From the NCBI GenBank assembly GCA_001600695.1, contig BCKQ01000007.1, positions 557,607 to 621,606 on the forward strand: a DNA stretch of 64,000 nt, given 5' to 3'. Below the pieces are notes generated by a model. It saw only the letters and a program-made list of their open reading frames with translations. It searched no databases and was not told the origin of the DNA. This DNA comes from Ascoidea asiatica (Eukaryota > Ascomycota > Saccharomycetes > Ascoideales > Ascoideaceae). A program made the position numbers and the translations under genes. Below, in pieces: positions 1 through 10,046 of this stretch (position 1 is the first letter of the stretch; each line of letters opens with the position of its first letter).

Positions 1-263
1 CTTTCAATAGTCGAGTTTGAATTTTGTAATTTAGATCCAATTGATACTAAAGTGTGAATTGAACTAAGATTAATCCAACCACCAATTTTTTTTCTAAGAA
101 TTTGAACAGGTCTTTTTGAGCCCGGTAATTTTGTTTTATATATATAAAATTCCTCTTTTTCGAAAACTATTGAATCTAAAGATTTATAGCTAGTTATTTC
201 AGGTTCTGCAAGCAGACCATTTGAATCATCGAAATCTAAAGAAGGAATAAACATAGAATTCAT
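1..263 (-). CDS. 5' part of an unidentified gene, possibly APSES/KilA-N-like DNA-binding protein
   Basis: An open frame runs leftwards from an ATG at 263 and leaves the window after 87 codons, so only the N-terminus is visible. After an acidic start, the segment around residues 33-70 contains EEFYIYKTKLPGSKRPVQIL followed by a K-rich stretch and GGWINLSSIHTL. A YxxK..P...V.RK..GWINLS pattern recalls the beginning of an APSES/KilA-N fold as in Swi4/Mbp1/Swi6-type cell-cycle regulators (YECxxxG..IMRR..DDWINITQ). That assignment is inference from a short, divergent stretch. A second in-frame Met lies four codons in, at 254. Confidence 0.5.
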   Translation of the reverse strand, partial: MNSMFIPSLDFDDSNGLLAEPEITSYKSLDSIVFEKEEFYIYKTKLPGSKRPVQILRKKIGGWINLSSIHTLVSIGSKLQNSNSTIE

Positions 264-1083
264 CTCCCGAGACTCATTGAAAGAGGACAAATTAATCCAG
301 CTATATGAGATTCCAATCAATTATACTTTAGCAACTATTTTTTTTATTGGAAGATGATTAATTGATTGATTATTTGATTGATTTGAATAATAACAATTCT
401 ATTTTTATTCTTCTTTAACCAATTGTACAAATCTTTTGATGTTTTGAATTGAAGAAGACTCGAAATCTCAGCGTCAATAAAAACAAAGACGCGTATAGAT
501 AACGTGTTTGATGCTCCTTATTTTTGGCTACACGCAAAACAAACGCCAAACCTTTCAATGCGCTCCAGTTCAATTTCCGCATCTCCGTGCTTTCTGATTC
601 CTGATTTCCGTATTTTTGTCTTTGATTTGTTTTGTGTGTTGGAAACTGGAAAAAAAAACACAGAAACCAGAACAAAAAAGAAGAAGAATTAACAAAAAGA
701 AGCAGAAGAAGCAAAAATAAATGAATGAGATGGAGTTTTATCACTTTGGGCCACAAACAGAAGTAGGGTTTCAATGGTTTGAAATCCAAGACTATATATT
801 CACTGACTATAAATGTTGATCTTTTCAAAATGGAATTGATATTTTTATGGGAATTAATTTTATCTTTTTTTGATATTGAATTCCTTTATCAATTAAATAG
901 AATTATCAATTGACCAACATTTATATTTATAAAAAAAAAAACTAGTTTTAAAAATATTATCATAATAGCATTTATATCTATATAGATATACAAGGTTATT
1001 TATACTTATATGAACATATACAAAATAATAAAATCTAGCTACTTTTAACTTTAAGTTCAAATTCAAATTTAATCCTTTTCAAA
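264..1083. other. intergenic, divergent promoter region
   Basis: This lies between the truncated leftward gene and the rightward tubby-like gene. The middle (about 480-620) is richer in GC than its surroundings and is probably the shared promoter core. The rest is A/T tracts. Open frames here on both strands (about 137 and 62 codons) have no recognisable protein features. Confidence 0.6.
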
Positions 1084-1830
1084 ATGCCAATCTTTGAAGC
1101 TCCTGCTGTTTATGCAAGTAGTGCTTTAACAACTGTTAATACTTATCTTATGCAACATTTAGGTTTAAATCAATTTATTAATTTAAGAATTAATGATGCC
1201 AATATTGCTCCTTTAACTACTTCTCCAACTGTTTTCTATATTCGTAGAGATAGATTTAATAGACATAGAGCTGTTAATGTTTTTGATTCAAATGGTAACA
1301 AAATTTATGTTTTCGAAAGAGAAAGTCCTTTGAATCCAATGTGGGCATTGAAAGATTTACCAAATAGAAAAGAAATCTCTTCAATTAGAGCCGGTTTTTT
1401 TTCAACTTCTGTTGATTTTCATACTGTACCTGATGTTCAGCACAGAGAATTAAAACAAAATTGGTCTTTAGCTAGTGGTAATCATCGTTCTTTTTATTTG
1501 GCTGATGGTTTTGAATATCAATGGATTAAAGGTTCAAAATATCTTGAAAGAATAAGCAATAAAGGTGCAGGTGATGAAGAATTAAGAAGTAGAATTGCAA
1601 GAGTTAGATTAATGAGACAATTTAAATTTGATTATGAATTAATATTTGATGCTCTTCAAGTTGATCCAATTGTTGCTTTATCAACTGCTTTTATTTCAAT
1701 GATGGTAGATTGGGGTGTAGGTGATATAACTGAAACTAGAGGTCCATATAATTCAACAACTAATGATACTCCAATAACCAATGATACTCCAATTACTACC
1801 GATTCACCTTTAAAAGTTACAAAAGCATAA
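1084..1830 (+). CDS. tubby C-terminal-like domain protein
   Basis: This 248-residue protein starts at the first ATG after an A-rich leader (AAAATG). It looks like a fungal tubby-like/LURP-one-related (scramblase-like) beta-barrel protein: residues 50-200 alternate beta segments such as VFYIRRDRFNRHRAVNVFD and NKIYVFERESPLNPMWAL, then a basic region and a C-terminal hydrophobic helix (about 190-212, DPIVALSTAFISMMVDWGVG) like the central helix of that fold. The extreme C-terminus carries a short imperfect repeat (NDTPI, NDTPI, TDSPL) from a recent 18-bp duplication. Function in yeasts is not established; a membrane-lipid-binding role is only a family-level guess. No signal peptide is visible. 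Confidence 0.75.
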   Translation: MPIFEAPAVYASSALTTVNTYLMQHLGLNQFINLRINDANIAPLTTSPTVFYIRRDRFNRHRAVNVFDSNGNKIYVFERESPLNPMWALKDLPNRKEISSIRAGFFSTSVDFHTVPDVQHRELKQNWSLASGNHRSFYLADGFEYQWIKGSKYLERISNKGAGDEELRSRIARVRLMRQFKFDYELIFDALQVDPIVALSTAFISMMVDWGVGDITETRGPYNSTTNDTPITNDTPITTDSPLKVTKA

Positions 1831-2033
1831 CATTTTTGAAACAATTTTGAAAACAGCTTTTTCAGAAATCTACTTAAGACAAGAAAAGGATGAATAACAT
1901 AAAAGAAAAAAAATCTGCTTTTGTCGTGCTAAAATCTCGACAAAAATTCATTTAAAAAAATAAATATAAAATTATCTCCGTCTGTCTTTTTTTGTTTTAT
2001 TTCCTTTTATTTCCTTTTTTTTTTCATTATTTT

Positions 2034-2558
2034 TCATGGAAGTATTATATCTAAATTGAATATTTTTCCATAAATCGAAAACCATGTAATTAATGTAGTT
2101 AATTTTAAATTTTTTAAATCAAAAAGATTCATTACTGAAGTTGTATTACAGGGATGAATAAAAAACCATATTTCATTATTTAATAAGGAATGATTATCAA
2201 TTGTAATATATTCATATTTTAATTCAATCCCATTTATATTATTTATATTAATATTTTCTTTTTTGATTAATTCATCTAAATCCCATATAACTTTAGTTTC
2301 AAGAATATCATCTTGAAAATAATTTTTAAATCCTTTGAAATATATAACTGGAGATTGATATGAGATATGAAAAGAGATAGTAATCTCAAAATAAATTCCA
2401 TATGAATTCTCTTTAGTTCTTATTAAAATAAAAGGTCTGTTGGGATTTATTTGAGAATTAACTGAAATTGAAAAAATTTTATTTTCATTCGTTTTTATTA
2501 TTGATTTCATTAATGACGGTAATTGAGCATTGAAAGTATTTACATTGAAAACACTCAT
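2034..2558 (-). CDS. ATG10: autophagy E2-like conjugating enzyme Atg10
   Basis: This 174-residue protein is close to the length of S. cerevisiae Atg10 (167). Near the C-terminus it has the Atg3/Atg10 signature WFFIHPCNTT; Cys137 of HPC would be the thioester cysteine. It is followed by a hydrophobic TLITWFSIYGKIFNLDI helix typical of the Atg10 C-terminus. Atg10 accepts activated Atg12 from the E1 Atg7 and passes it to a lysine of Atg5, giving the Atg12-Atg5 conjugate needed for autophagosome formation. The gene is divergent from MRPS18 across about 395 bp. Outside the C-terminal motif, similarity is weak and Asn/Ile-rich, as usual in this genome. Confidence 0.87.
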   Translation of the reverse strand: MSVFNVNTFNAQLPSLMKSIIKTNENKIFSISVNSQINPNRPFILIRTKENSYGIYFEITISFHISYQSPVIYFKGFKNYFQDDILETKVIWDLDELIKKENININNINGIELKYEYITIDNHSLLNNEIWFFIHPCNTTSVMNLFDLKNLKLTTLITWFSIYGKIFNLDIILP

Positions 2559-2953
2559 ATTGATTAATCATTTACTAAGGTTTCAAAGATCTCAAATATC
2601 ATACGAGATAATCCTATCAAATTTTTCAAATTTTACTGGATCAATAAGGTCTGAATTTTAATCTTTGAATATTTTTTATAAAAAGTGAGTAAACTTTTTA
2701 TATTTATTCAAACATTCAAAAAATAATATCGTATGGGGCAAGTAATTGTACCGGTGATAATAATAGTGATGAAAATAGTCAATAGTAATATACCACGTGA
2801 TTTAATATATTTGCTGAATTTAATTTCAAAAAGATTTCGTTGAAATTCATGGCTTTATTACTTTTTTTAATGGGAATTAAAAGAAGAAGAAACTACTGAA
2901 AGAGCATAAGATACTAACAGGATATAAACCCTAGTAACATATAATAAGTAAAG
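2559..2953. promoter_or_regulatory. divergent promoter ATG10/MRPS18 with CACGTG box
   Basis: This 395-bp divergent spacer carries a CACGTG hexamer at 2794-2799, followed by AT (CACGTGAT, the preferred Cbf1 form in yeasts). It is about 155 bp upstream of MRPS18. At 2912-2918 there is a TACTAAC followed by a possible CTAG acceptor at 2931-2934, which could mark a 5'-UTR intron of MRPS18. No clear donor was identified, so that is only a possibility. Confidence 0.5.
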
Positions 2954-3595
2954 ATGTTTAGACCTTTAGGTGGTGTAGGAGGCATTTTATCTCAATCTTT
3001 AAGAGAAAGATCTCCTTTTCAAATTTCAAGAAGTTTTACTTCGACAAATTCTGTTTTCAATATTACATCAGAATTAGAAAATTTAGCAAAACAAAATCAA
3101 ACATCATCATTGGCATCTGCATTAAATAAAAATCCAAATAAACCTAGTGAAAAAGTGGTTGTATATATATTACATTGTAATTTTGGTAGAAATAATACTC
3201 ATTTAACATTATCAGCTAAAGTTGAAGATGAAAATTTTTTAAAAAATAATTCAAAATTATCTTATAATAAACAAGTTTTATATTATTTACAATTACCTGA
3301 AAAGGTTAAAATTTCATTGAGTGCAGGAAATGTTGGTTTTAGAAAAGCAGCAAGAGGTGAATATGAAGCTGGTTTTCAGGTATCTGCAAGAATGTTTTCA
3401 TTAATGGCACAAAAAGGTTATTTAGATAAAGACTTAGAAATTGTAATGAAAGAATTTGGAAAAGGTAGAGATGCTTTTATTGCTGCTTTACAAGGTAAAG
3501 AAGGTTTAAGTGTAAGAAACAAAGTCAAAAGAATTAGTGATAATACTAAAATCAAATTTGGTGGTGTTAGAGCTCCAAGAGTTAGAAGATTATGA
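2954..3595 (+). CDS. MRPS18: mitochondrial small-subunit ribosomal protein uS11m
   Basis: This 213-residue protein has a basic, Ser-rich N-terminal presequence (FRPLGG...[16 protein letters not shown]) and a C-terminal uS11 domain. Signature features are [14 protein letters not shown] (the uS11 N-terminal strand), [20 protein letters not shown] and the basic tail ending in [13 protein letters not shown]. uS11m lies on the platform of the mitochondrial 37S subunit near the mRNA exit site. S. cerevisiae Mrps18 (YNL306W) is of similar size. The ATG at 2954 is the first in frame and begins the presequence. A CACGTG box lies about 155 bp upstream. Confidence 0.93.
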   Translation: MFRPLGGVGGILSQSLRERSPFQISRSFTSTNSVFNITSELENLAKQNQTSSLASALNKNPNKPSEKVVVYILHCNFGRNNTHLTLSAKVEDENFLKNNSKLSYNKQVLYYLQLPEKVKISLSAGNVGFRKAARGEYEAGFQVSARMFSLMAQKGYLDKDLEIVMKEFGKGRDAFIAALQGKEGLSVRNKVKRISDNTKIKFGGVRAPRVRRL

Positions 3596-3959
3596 ATGAT
3601 AATATATTTTTTTAAATATATTCTCTTTTCTTTTACTTATATTTATTTTCTGTTTCATTCATTTTATCATAATATTAAATTGAATCTTGTATATAATATT
3701 GTTTTTCATTCTATTGTGTTTCATTTTTTTTATATTTTTTATAATTTTTTTTGCAGCTTTAAATTAAATAAACTCATCAAAGCTAAATTATTTATTAAAG
3801 ATAGTATTTTATAAGTAGACTAAATTATACTAAAGTATATTTATATATATATAGTATATAAAAGCAGATAGATACATTTAAGTTGAAACAAAAAGCAAAG
3901 GAATATTATAAATAAATTACAAATGAAATAAAGACAAGTAATGAAAGTTATTGAAATGA
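3596..3959. other. convergent 3' spacer MRPS18/CAR1
   Basis: This is a 364-bp T/A-rich spacer between two convergent genes. It contains TATATA runs around 3838-3860, which are likely 3'-end processing (efficiency) elements. The small open frame starting right after the MRPS18 stop is hydrophobic-biased by T-richness and is not believed. Confidence 0.6.
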
Positions 3960-5095
3960 TTAAATTAAAGTATCACCAAATGCACATTTTGCAATAGCTA
4001 TACCAGCACCAACAGTATCAATAGCATGATATTCAGTTCTTGCTAAAGAAGGGTTAACTTCAACAATATCTAAAGAAGCTAAATTTCCAGTTTCAACAAC
4101 AGCTTCAACAATAAATAAACCTTCTCTTAAGGTTAAACCACCTCTAACAGGAGTACCAGTTGCAGGAACATAAAGTGGATCCATTGCATCAACATCATAT
4201 GAAAGATGAATTGGTCTATCATTATTTGGATTAATTTTTTTTAAAGCCATTTGAATAACATTATTAATACCAAATTTATCAATATGATACATTGAAAAAG
4301 CAGCAATATTATTTTCTTTTAAAATTTTTTTTTCAGAATCATCAACATCTCTTAAACCAATATATGCAATTCTATCTTTTTTTAAACAAGATGGTATCCA
4401 TTTTAAAGAATCTGGATATGAATTTGAATCAAGACCCATTAAAAAGGATATTGGACAACCATGTAAATTACCAGAATATGTTGTTAATGGAGTATTAATA
4501 TCAGCATGAGCATCAATCCATAATAAACAAGCATCTGGAAATTTTGTGAAAAAAGCAGAAACAGTACCAATTGCAATTGAATGATCACCACCAATAGTTA
4601 AAGGAAATTGATTTAATTCAATTGAATTTAAAACAGAATTATGAATTTTTTTATTTGCATCACTAACTAAAGTAGCTTTTTTACAATTATCATTAAATTC
4701 ATTTAAATCATAATTATTATAATTTAAATCTTTTAAAGGTTCTTTTAAAGAAATATTCCAACCTAATTTTGATAATTCATTTTGAATATTTGCATTAATT
4801 AAATGTTGTGGACCATGTTCAACACCATTTTTATCTTGACCACCAGAAAATGGAGCTAATATTAAAGCAACTTCTTTTTGTTTATAAAAATTATAATGAG
4901 CTTAATTTAAGAAAAAAAAAAAATAATGTTAATAAAGTTGTAAGAAATAAATAATTTATATAAACAAAGGAAATTTATAAGTTGTTTATAGTTTATGAAA
5001 TTTGTAAGACATCAATAACATCCGTAATAGAATATATTTGAATAAGTAAGTGAAAGACTGAATAATATTTATAACATACCTGAAGAAAAAGTCAT
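3960..5095 (-). CDS. CAR1: arginase, two exons
   Basis: The gene is complement(join(3960..4900,5080..5095)), encoding 318 residues. Exon 1 is only 16 nt (Met-Thr-Phe-Ser-Ser plus the first base of codon 6); exon 2 restores codon 6 as Ala and continues HYNFYKQKEVALILAPFSGGQ. All arginase metal-binding motifs are present: GGDHS (about residue 109), DAHAD (about 134) and SYDVDAMDP (about 239), plus the C-terminal VEVNPSLAR segment. It hydrolyses L-arginine to ornithine and urea in the cytosol, the first step of arginine catabolism. Without the intron the frame opens only at an internal Met near 4439, so an ORF-only call would lose half the enzyme, including the first two metal motifs. In S. cerevisiae CAR1 has no intron. 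Confidence 0.95.
4901..5079 (-). other. intron of CAR1 (179 nt)
   Basis: On the minus strand the donor is GTATGT (5079 leftwards) and the acceptor is TTAAG ending at 4901. A TATTAAC branch-point-like heptamer lies about 30 nt before the acceptor, followed by a poly-pyrimidine run. Splicing joins a 16-nt exon to the body in frame and restores the family N-terminus. Confidence 0.9.
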
Positions 5096-5747
5096 ATTAA
5101 TAGAATATAGAAGATAAATTTAATTATTATTTGATTATTTAATTATTTAGATTATAATATATATTGTATATATACATATATTATTATGTATGAAAAGGAT
5201 ATTGGGTGTGGAAGTATTAAAATTTTTCTAAGTTTTTTTTATTTTCTTTAGGAAACTTTTTGAATAGATTAAATTTTTCGAGAAAGAATTGTAATAAATT
5301 AAAGAGAAAATCAATGGCTTTTATATTATTATGAATTGATTTGAATTGATATGAATTGTTGTAATTTTTTTGTAAATTGTAGTGGATTGTAGTGGGACTA
5401 TGTGGATTGTGGTAACTTCGCTGAATAAGTAACTTAGGGGAAATATATATAAAAATTTGAATGAAAATTTGAATGAAAAAATATAAATTTAAAAATGAGA
5501 TCTGGATTATAAATCTGATGAAAGAAATTTGTTTATAGATTAAATATATAAAATACCAGCATCTTTACACATAAACTGTTAATGTAGATTTATTAAAGTA
5601 ACGATTTTGGTTATGGTTATTCAAAATAGCAAGCTCATAAATAAACTTTTAGAGAGCAAGCGATGAAAGTATATTTATAATTGTAGATTTTTCATAGAGC
5701 TTTTTTGAATTTTTCAATCTGGAAAAAATGTGAAAAGCATAATATGA

Positions 5748-5751
5748 TGAA

Positions 5752-5790
<39 letters not shown>

Positions 5791-5795
5791 ACAAA
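5748..5795. repeat. AAAT tetranucleotide microsatellite
   Basis: About ten consecutive AAAT units followed by one imperfect AACAAAT. It lies in the intergenic region upstream of CAR1. Confidence 0.85.
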
Positions 5796-6250
5796 TATAA
5801 TGAATATAAATACAAAGGATAAAGATGTAAATTAAAATGAAAACAAAAATAAATTTCAAGTCAAAGTTTTTATTTCGAGATATGTGAATAACCGAAATTC
5901 TGAATATTCTCTTCCAGAGTTCTTTTCAATAAGCGATAAGCGATGAGTCGAAACCAATTCGAGATTATCCACTTCAATTCACTTCAAATTCAATTCAATT
6001 CAATTCAATTCAATATCTTTATCTTTATCTTTATCTTTATCATCATCATCATAAGTCTCGATTTCAATTTCGATAATAAATCCAAACCCATACAGTCAAC
6101 ACATTCAGTCAACTAACATTTCTACTTCTATCAGTATGTTCACTGCCTTCACCCTCAGTATTTTCATTCATTCCTTATCCACTGCCAGTCAATTCTCTTC
6201 CAGCAACAAACACAAAGAGCAGCAGAGGCGAGCAAGCCTTATTCCGGCGA

Positions 6251-6280
6251 CTTCCGCTGACTTCCGCTGACTTCCGCTGC
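6251..6280. repeat. three tandem copies of a 10-bp unit
   Basis: The unit CTTCCGCTGA occurs three times in tandem (the last copy ends in C), inside a GC-rich pocket. It could be an array of protein-binding sites. It lies just before the CACGTG pair at 6303 and 6341. Confidence 0.75.
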
Positions 6281-6406
6281 TGGGTTTCAATTGAGATACG
6301 GCCACGTGATCACCGCTAAGTGAAAGAAAAAGCGAATACGCACGTGTAACAGCCAACTAGTATGGTAACCTTAGATTCATCTTTATTTTTTAAAATTCAA
6401 GAAGTT

Positions 6407-6478
6407 GGCCGTGTGGTCTAGTGGTATGATTCCTGCTTTGGGTGCAGGAGGCCCTGGGTTCAATTCCCAGCTCGGCCC
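6407..6478 (+). tRNA. tRNA-Pro (anticodon UGG)
   Basis: A 72-nt cloverleaf. The acceptor GGCCGTG pairs with CTCGGCC, with a U6-U67 mismatch that I recall also in the S. cerevisiae tRNA-Pro(UGG). The D arm contains the A box (TGGTCTAGTGG), the anticodon stem-loop is CCTGC-TTTGGGT-GCAGG and the T arm contains the B box (GGGTTCAATTCCC). There is no intron and the discriminator is C. A T13 run at 6479-6491 is the Pol III terminator. Confidence 0.97.
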
Positions 6479-6491
6479 TTTTTTTTTTTTT
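6479..6491 (+). terminator. Pol III terminator of tRNA-Pro
   Basis: Thirteen consecutive T residues directly after the tRNA 3' end. Confidence 0.9.
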
Positions 6492-6696
6492 GTGTTTTTT
6501 TTATGCTTTACTGGTTAATAATTTGTGATTTGTTTTAGGATTATTTCAAATTATTAATATCAAATTAACATTACAGATATTAATCATGAAAATAATAAAA
6601 CTTCTATTCAATTTCATTCTATATAAACGTTACTTAGATGATTAATTGATTTTATTTACAACATGCAATATAAATTATAATTTATAAATTATAATT

Positions 6697-7167
6697 TCAA
6701 ATTTTATCTTTTAAAAGTTGAATAAAATGATTTAAATCATCTTTATTTAAACTAATTTGATGTTTTTCTTTAAATATAAAATTTAATTTTTTAAAGTTAT
6801 TTAAAATTTCAGTATCTGTAAAAATCTTAAATTTATCCATAATTGATAAATTATTTAAATTCATTAAGTTATTTTTATTAATTGAATGTTTCTCATTTAA
6901 AATATTAAAAATATTTTTAAATAATAATAATATTTCTTTATCATTTTTAATTATATTGGAAAATTCATTAAGTTTATTAATTGGTTTATTATTATTATCA
7001 TTATTATTATTAGCTTCCTTGGAATTATTGGAATTGAATTTAATTGAATTTATTGAAAAATATCTATTTGATAAGTTATATCTCTGTTTATTATAATAAA
7101 TTGATTTGAATATAACTTTTTTCAGAAGAAATTTGGTTTGCATTCCAACTAACCCAACAAACACCAT
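6697..7167 (-). CDS. hypothetical small protein, probably mitochondrial
   Basis: I do not recognise this protein. From the ATG at 7167 it is 156 residues; the frame continues upstream to 7200 only through non-ATG codons. The N-terminus (MVFVGLVGMQTKFLLKKVIF) is hydrophobic/basic with no acidic residue, followed by NLSNRYFSINS. RYF-S resembles a mitochondrial processing-peptidase site with Arg at -3. An Asn-rich linker follows, then about 85 residues of predicted helix rich in Lys, Asn and Leu, ending in HFIQLLKDKI. The codon pattern (T/A at third positions, conserved frame) supports a real gene; the mitochondrial location is inference. Confidence 0.6.
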   Translation of the reverse strand: MVFVGLVGMQTKFLLKKVIFKSIYYNKQRYNLSNRYFSINSIKFNSNNSKEANNNNDNNNKPINKLNEFSNIIKNDKEILLLFKNIFNILNEKHSINKNNLMNLNNLSIMDKFKIFTDTEILNNFKKLNFIFKEKHQISLNKDDLNHFIQLLKDKI

Positions 7168-7745
7168 TTTGACTGGAAATATCAATATATTGTGATACAA
7201 TTCAACTAATAGATAGATTATTATATATTGTTACTTTTATATATATTTCTTATTTTATCTTGATTCAACTGATCACTTCAATGGAAATTATTCAAATATA
7301 TTCATTCTCATTCTTACAAATTATCGAAATTAATTTCAGTATTTGCTCAATTTCGAATCACAAGAAAAAAGATAATCAAAACCACAGTTGTGGGACATGT
7401 ATCCGTACGTATACTATTACAGCTTAATACATGACCCAGAGATCTGGATTCTACAGCCATCTTCAATTGAAAATAACAAATTAAATTACACTACGATTAC
7501 ACTACGATTACATTACTACAATTTACATTACTGAAATTATTATCTCATCGCTTTAATTTCCTAGCTTTTATCTCATAGCTTTCTTAATCAATTTTAAAAT
7601 TTTTTTGAGCTTTTATTAATTTTATCATCTATTTACTTACTTATTCACCAGTTATTAGATTATTAGATTATTAGATTATTAGATTATTAGATTATTTGAT
7701 TTATTTGAAATTTATTTAATTGAAATTCGAAATATAAATATAATT
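7168..7745. other. intergenic region
   Basis: About 580 bp between the putative mitochondrial gene and the V-ATPase f gene. It has a GATTACACTAC duplication near 7495-7515 and an ATTAG/ATT repeat run at about 7655-7698. I see no gene. Confidence 0.5.
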
Positions 7746-8260
7746 TTAATGTAATTGAACACTACTATTTTTATTATTAACATTTATTTGACATCCACAA
7801 AATAATAAAAATGCAAGATAAACTAAAGCTGTTGTCCATAATGTTTTTGCAACTCTTTAATAATAATAATATTAATAATTATAAAATTAATTTAATTTAT
7901 ATTAGTAAAAAATTATCCAATTGTAAAAATGTATTGATAATTAAGTGAAAAAAGTAAAAAAAAAAAAAAAAGAACTTACTCNTTACNATTTTCTGGAGAA
8001 CTTGTAGATCCCATTAATGCTTCATGTCCTGTATAAAATAAATATCCTAACACTCCCAAAATTGCAACACCAAATGCTGATACAACTGTACAAAAATATG
8101 CTTTCAATGGCTATATTATTATAAGAATAATCATAATCATAATCATAATCATTGTTATTGTTATTGTTATTGTTAATATATAATCTCAATTTCAATTTAA
8201 ATTTAAATTTAAATTTAAATTCGGATTAAATTCATTACTTACAGACACAACCGGTTTCAT
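7746..8260 (-). CDS. YPR170W-B: V-ATPase Vo subunit f (YPR170W-B/RNaseK-like), three exons
   Basis: The gene is complement(join(7746..7854,7980..8110,8243..8260)) and encodes 85 residues, the length I recall for S. cerevisiae YPR170W-B. The product starts MKPVVS (18-nt exon 1), continues PLKAYFCTVVSAFGVAILGV and TGHEALMGS, and ends in VYLAFLLFCGCQINV. I recall the yeast protein as starting MRPVVS, with CTVLSAFGV, a second membrane helix with FCG, and a PxxDG loop at the same spacing. It has two transmembrane helices (about 13-33 and 55-73). Subunit f sits in the membrane Vo sector of the vacuolar proton pump. Two ambiguous bases (7982, 7987) fall in the last codons of exon 2, in the PEN-x-x-E loop, so residues 47 and 48 cannot be read with certainty. 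Confidence 0.93.
7855..7979 (-). other. intron 2 of the V-ATPase f gene (125 nt)
   Basis: On the minus strand the donor is GTAAGT (7979 leftwards) and the acceptor TTAAAG ends at 7855. It interrupts a Glu codon (GA/A). Confidence 0.88.
8111..8242 (-). other. intron 1 of the V-ATPase f gene (132 nt)
   Basis: On the minus strand the donor is GTAAGT after the sixth codon (TCT) and the acceptor ATATAG ends at 8111. It falls between codons 6 and 7. Confidence 0.9.
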
Positions 8261-9009
8261 TTTGAATATTATTATTATTATGATTCTAAGTCTTATATTA
8301 TCAATTATACTCTCTTTCCAATAAATATTCAAATAAAGATTAATAATTGTAACTGTAATTGTAATTTCAATGGCAATCCATTCACAATCTTAATCATTTC
8401 ACTCTTCTTTTGGCTGTATTTTCAAATTTTATCGATTCTTACTTAAATTCGTTGTTATTATTTAAGAAGGTGCGCACGTGCGTATTAGACTCCACATCTA
8501 CGGCTCAATTATTTTATTATTTATTTTATTATTTTTCTTATTTATATTTGTTTATTTCTATGATGGATGATTTATTTAAGCAAAAATACTCAAATTATAT
8601 GAAGATTAGAACTTATTCTATAAAAATTATTAAAAAATTAAACACATAATGAAAGTTTAGTGAAAGAATGATAAAAAAGCAAAAAGAAGGTAGTCGTTTG
8701 AAAATGGGGAAAAAAAATTTAAAAAATTAGTTATTATTAGGGAATTTTAAAGCAAAAAGTTTTATTTACTTCAAGTTTTTTTAGTTTTCTTTATTTTTTT
8801 TATTTTTCTATGTTTTGATTTTGATTGAACTTTTTAATATCATTTTGGGACTTTTGAATTATAAATAATCAAAAACTGGGTATCATTAACATTTTTTTTT
8901 TTTTTGGCTTTTTTTATTGCAAAATTTTATTGAAATCTTTTGACTAGAATTATTTATTGGATTTTTTATTTTTCTATCTCTATTATATTATATTATATTA
9001 TATTGAGAA
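8261..9009. other. intergenic; promoter of the V-ATPase f gene and 3' end of SLY41-like gene
   Basis: About 750 bp. CACGTG at 8475-8480 sits in a short GC-rich patch about 215 bp upstream of the V-ATPase f start. The rest is T/A-rich, with a TATTA run at about 8982-9003 next to the SLY41-like stop. A 79-codon open frame at 8410-8649 has no ATG at its beginning and no protein-like features. Confidence 0.5.
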
Positions 9010-9978
9010 TCAATTTCTAACTATACTTCCATTATACATAATATTTAAATTACTTTTTTCTCGTATTATACTTAAATCTGTTTTTTTTAATTTACTTTTT
9101 TTATTTGGTGCTCCTCCCCATCTATCATAAGAATATAATCCAATTCCAATTAGTATTATACCAGTAATTTGTGATGATGAAATTTTTCCACCATTTAATA
9201 ATATACTTGCAGTAATTATCATAATTCTTTTTAACATACTTGCAATTGAATAACTTACTGTTGACATTGATCCTAATAAATGAAATGCTAATAATGCTTG
9301 AAAAAAATGACAAAGTCCATTAAAAAGTAATAATTTATATGGAATTATAATAATTTTTTCATTATCTGAATTATTTATTGAATTTAAGTTTAAATTTAAA
9401 TTTTTTTCAATTATTTTATTTGAACTTTTTTTCTCAAAATTTGTATTTAAATTAGAATCTAATTTTGGATTTAATTTTGGATTTAATTTTGAATTTGATT
9501 TGGAACTTGGATTTGATGTTTTTTTGAAATTTATATTTGAATTTAATGATTTTTTTCTATTAATTTGTTCTTTTAATCTTTGTTTATGAATCTCACGATT
9601 TTTACTTTCTTCAATTAAAATTTTTTCTTCGATATCATCTGATGATAAAAAATCAGCTGGTAAATCTGGTTTTTCAATATCTATCTTTTGTTGATTTGAA
9701 GATATAAAATTTTTTGAAAATCCAGATGAAAAACTATGAGTTAAACCAAAATTATTTGAAAAATTATTATTTGATAAATTTTGATTTTGTAAATTTAATG
9801 ATGATGATGAAGCTATTAATAAAGGTAATTCTGAAAATAAAAATAATGGTAATGATAAACAAAATCCAAATAATGAACAATATAATAATACTGTTAATTT
9901 ATCTAATTTTATATCATCACCATCTTCAACTAATTTTTTATTTAAATTATTTGTTATATTAATATTATTGTTATGATG

Positions 9979-10046
<68 letters not shown>

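Larger units (their letters stand above)
5096..6406. other. long intergenic region between CAR1 and tRNA-Pro
   Basis: About 1.3 kb with no credible protein gene. It contains an (AAAT)n microsatellite at about 5748-5790, a TTCAA run at about 5984-6013, TTTATC repeats at about 6014-6040, three exact copies of a 10-mer (CTTCCGCTGA-like) at 6251-6280 in a GC-rich pocket, and two CACGTG hexamers at 6303-6308 and 6341-6346. The proximal 500 bp should hold the CAR1 promoter. Confidence 0.6.

Noticed and set aside
415-828. 137-codon frame on the minus strand
   Set aside because: Composition is explained by poly-purine/pyrimidine runs (long Leu and Phe strings); no domain, and it lies in a divergent promoter region.
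2912-2934. 5'-UTR intron of MRPS18
   Set aside because: TACTAAC and a CTAG acceptor are present, but I could not find a convincing donor, so it is not called as a feature.
3596-3814. 72-codon frame directly after MRPS18
   Set aside because: T-rich 3'-UTR translated as Phe/Tyr/Ile; not protein-like.
8410-8649. 79-codon frame
   Set aside because: No ATG at its beginning; AT-rich composition, inside the promoter of the V-ATPase f gene.
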